Positions 13,620 through 13,659 of a stretch of DNA of 13,659 nucleotides are shown piece by piece. The DNA comes from Nitrososphaerales archaeon (lineage in GTDB: Archaea > Thermoproteota > Nitrososphaeria > Nitrososphaerales > CADDZS01), in NCBI GenBank assembly GCA_030043455.1, contig JASHXQ010000035.1, forward strand, positions 1 through 13,659, in the 5' to 3' direction. Within the stretch, counting starts at the first letter, position 1, and the number at the start of each line of letters is the position of its first letter. The translations under genes and the position numbers were made by a program. The notes below the pieces were generated by a model. The model saw only the letters and a program-made list of their open reading frames with translations. It was not told where the DNA came from and searched no databases.

Positions 13620-13659
13620 TGGACTTTGATGAAAATGCGGCGAGAAATGGAGAAAAAAC
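13619..13659 (+). CDS. possible 5' end of a gene running off the right edge
   Basis: ATG 13619 opens a frame of 13 codons (MDFDENAARNGEK) to the end of the window. The A/T-rich ACTATTTAG near 13578-13586 could serve as its TATA box, though at about 37 nt it would leave a short leader. The fragment is too short to identify. Apart from this, the 180-nt gap upstream of the phosphoesterase gene shows no gene. Confidence 0.3.
   Translation, partial: MDFDENAARNGEK

Noticed and set aside
1..13659. Search for a defence island, toxin-antitoxin pair, integrase, IS ends or tRNA-linked insertion
   Set aside because: No transposase, recombinase, nuclease, helicase or methylase frame, no tRNA cloverleaf and no terminal repeats were seen; neighbours are ordinary accessory metabolism and surface genes.

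Overview
The window looks like a piece of an archaeal chromosome, probably a mesophilic, perhaps acid-tolerant soil or sediment lineage. Nitrososphaerota/Thermoproteota-like is my first guess and Thermoplasmata-like the second. The reasons are: several genes have an A/T-rich box about 20-30 nt upstream of the start codon and no Shine-Dalgarno, the arrangement of leaderless archaeal transcripts; five genes appear to start with TTG; and a YVTN propeller sits on a Ser-rich stalk with a C-terminal membrane anchor, a common archaeal surface design. Base composition is near balanced by eye. No rRNA, tRNA, transposase, CRISPR array or phage gene was found, and no marker gene fixes the taxon.

Layout. 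1-254 (-): 5' part of a hotdog thioesterase running off the left edge. 385-2254 (+): two-gene ABC exporter, DrrA-like ATPase and ABC-2 permease, one base apart. 2296-4335 (+): class III adenylate cyclase fused to a TolB-N-like domain and TPR repeats. 4412-5707 (+): seven-repeat propeller surface protein. 5767-6195 (+): DUF1801. 6282-6608 (+): NIPSNAP. 6611-6769 (-): very acidic 52-residue protein. 6985-8586 (+): kumamolisin-type sedolisin protease. 8621-9568 (-): YihY/BrkB membrane protein. 9617-10264 (-): unrecognised 215-residue protein. 10468-10878 (-): VOC/glyoxalase-like protein. 11050-11463 (+): SRPBCC protein. 11606-11818 (-): unrecognised 70-residue protein. 12001-13479 (-): secreted phospholipase C/acid-phosphatase-type phosphoesterase. 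13619-end (+): possible start of another gene.

The genes do not form one pathway. The clear functional unit is the ABC exporter; the BrkB protein and the 215-residue protein may form a second transcription unit. A loose theme is the cell surface and outside: exporter, anchored propeller, protease, secreted phosphoesterase and membrane protein, beside one cAMP-type signalling protein.

I see no obvious defence or mobile system. The most interesting material is the multidomain cyclase, the propeller start region (a 9-bp inverted repeat followed by an A8 tract), the small acidic protein gene, two hairpins behind the VOC gene, and the unrecognised proteins of 215 and 70 residues.
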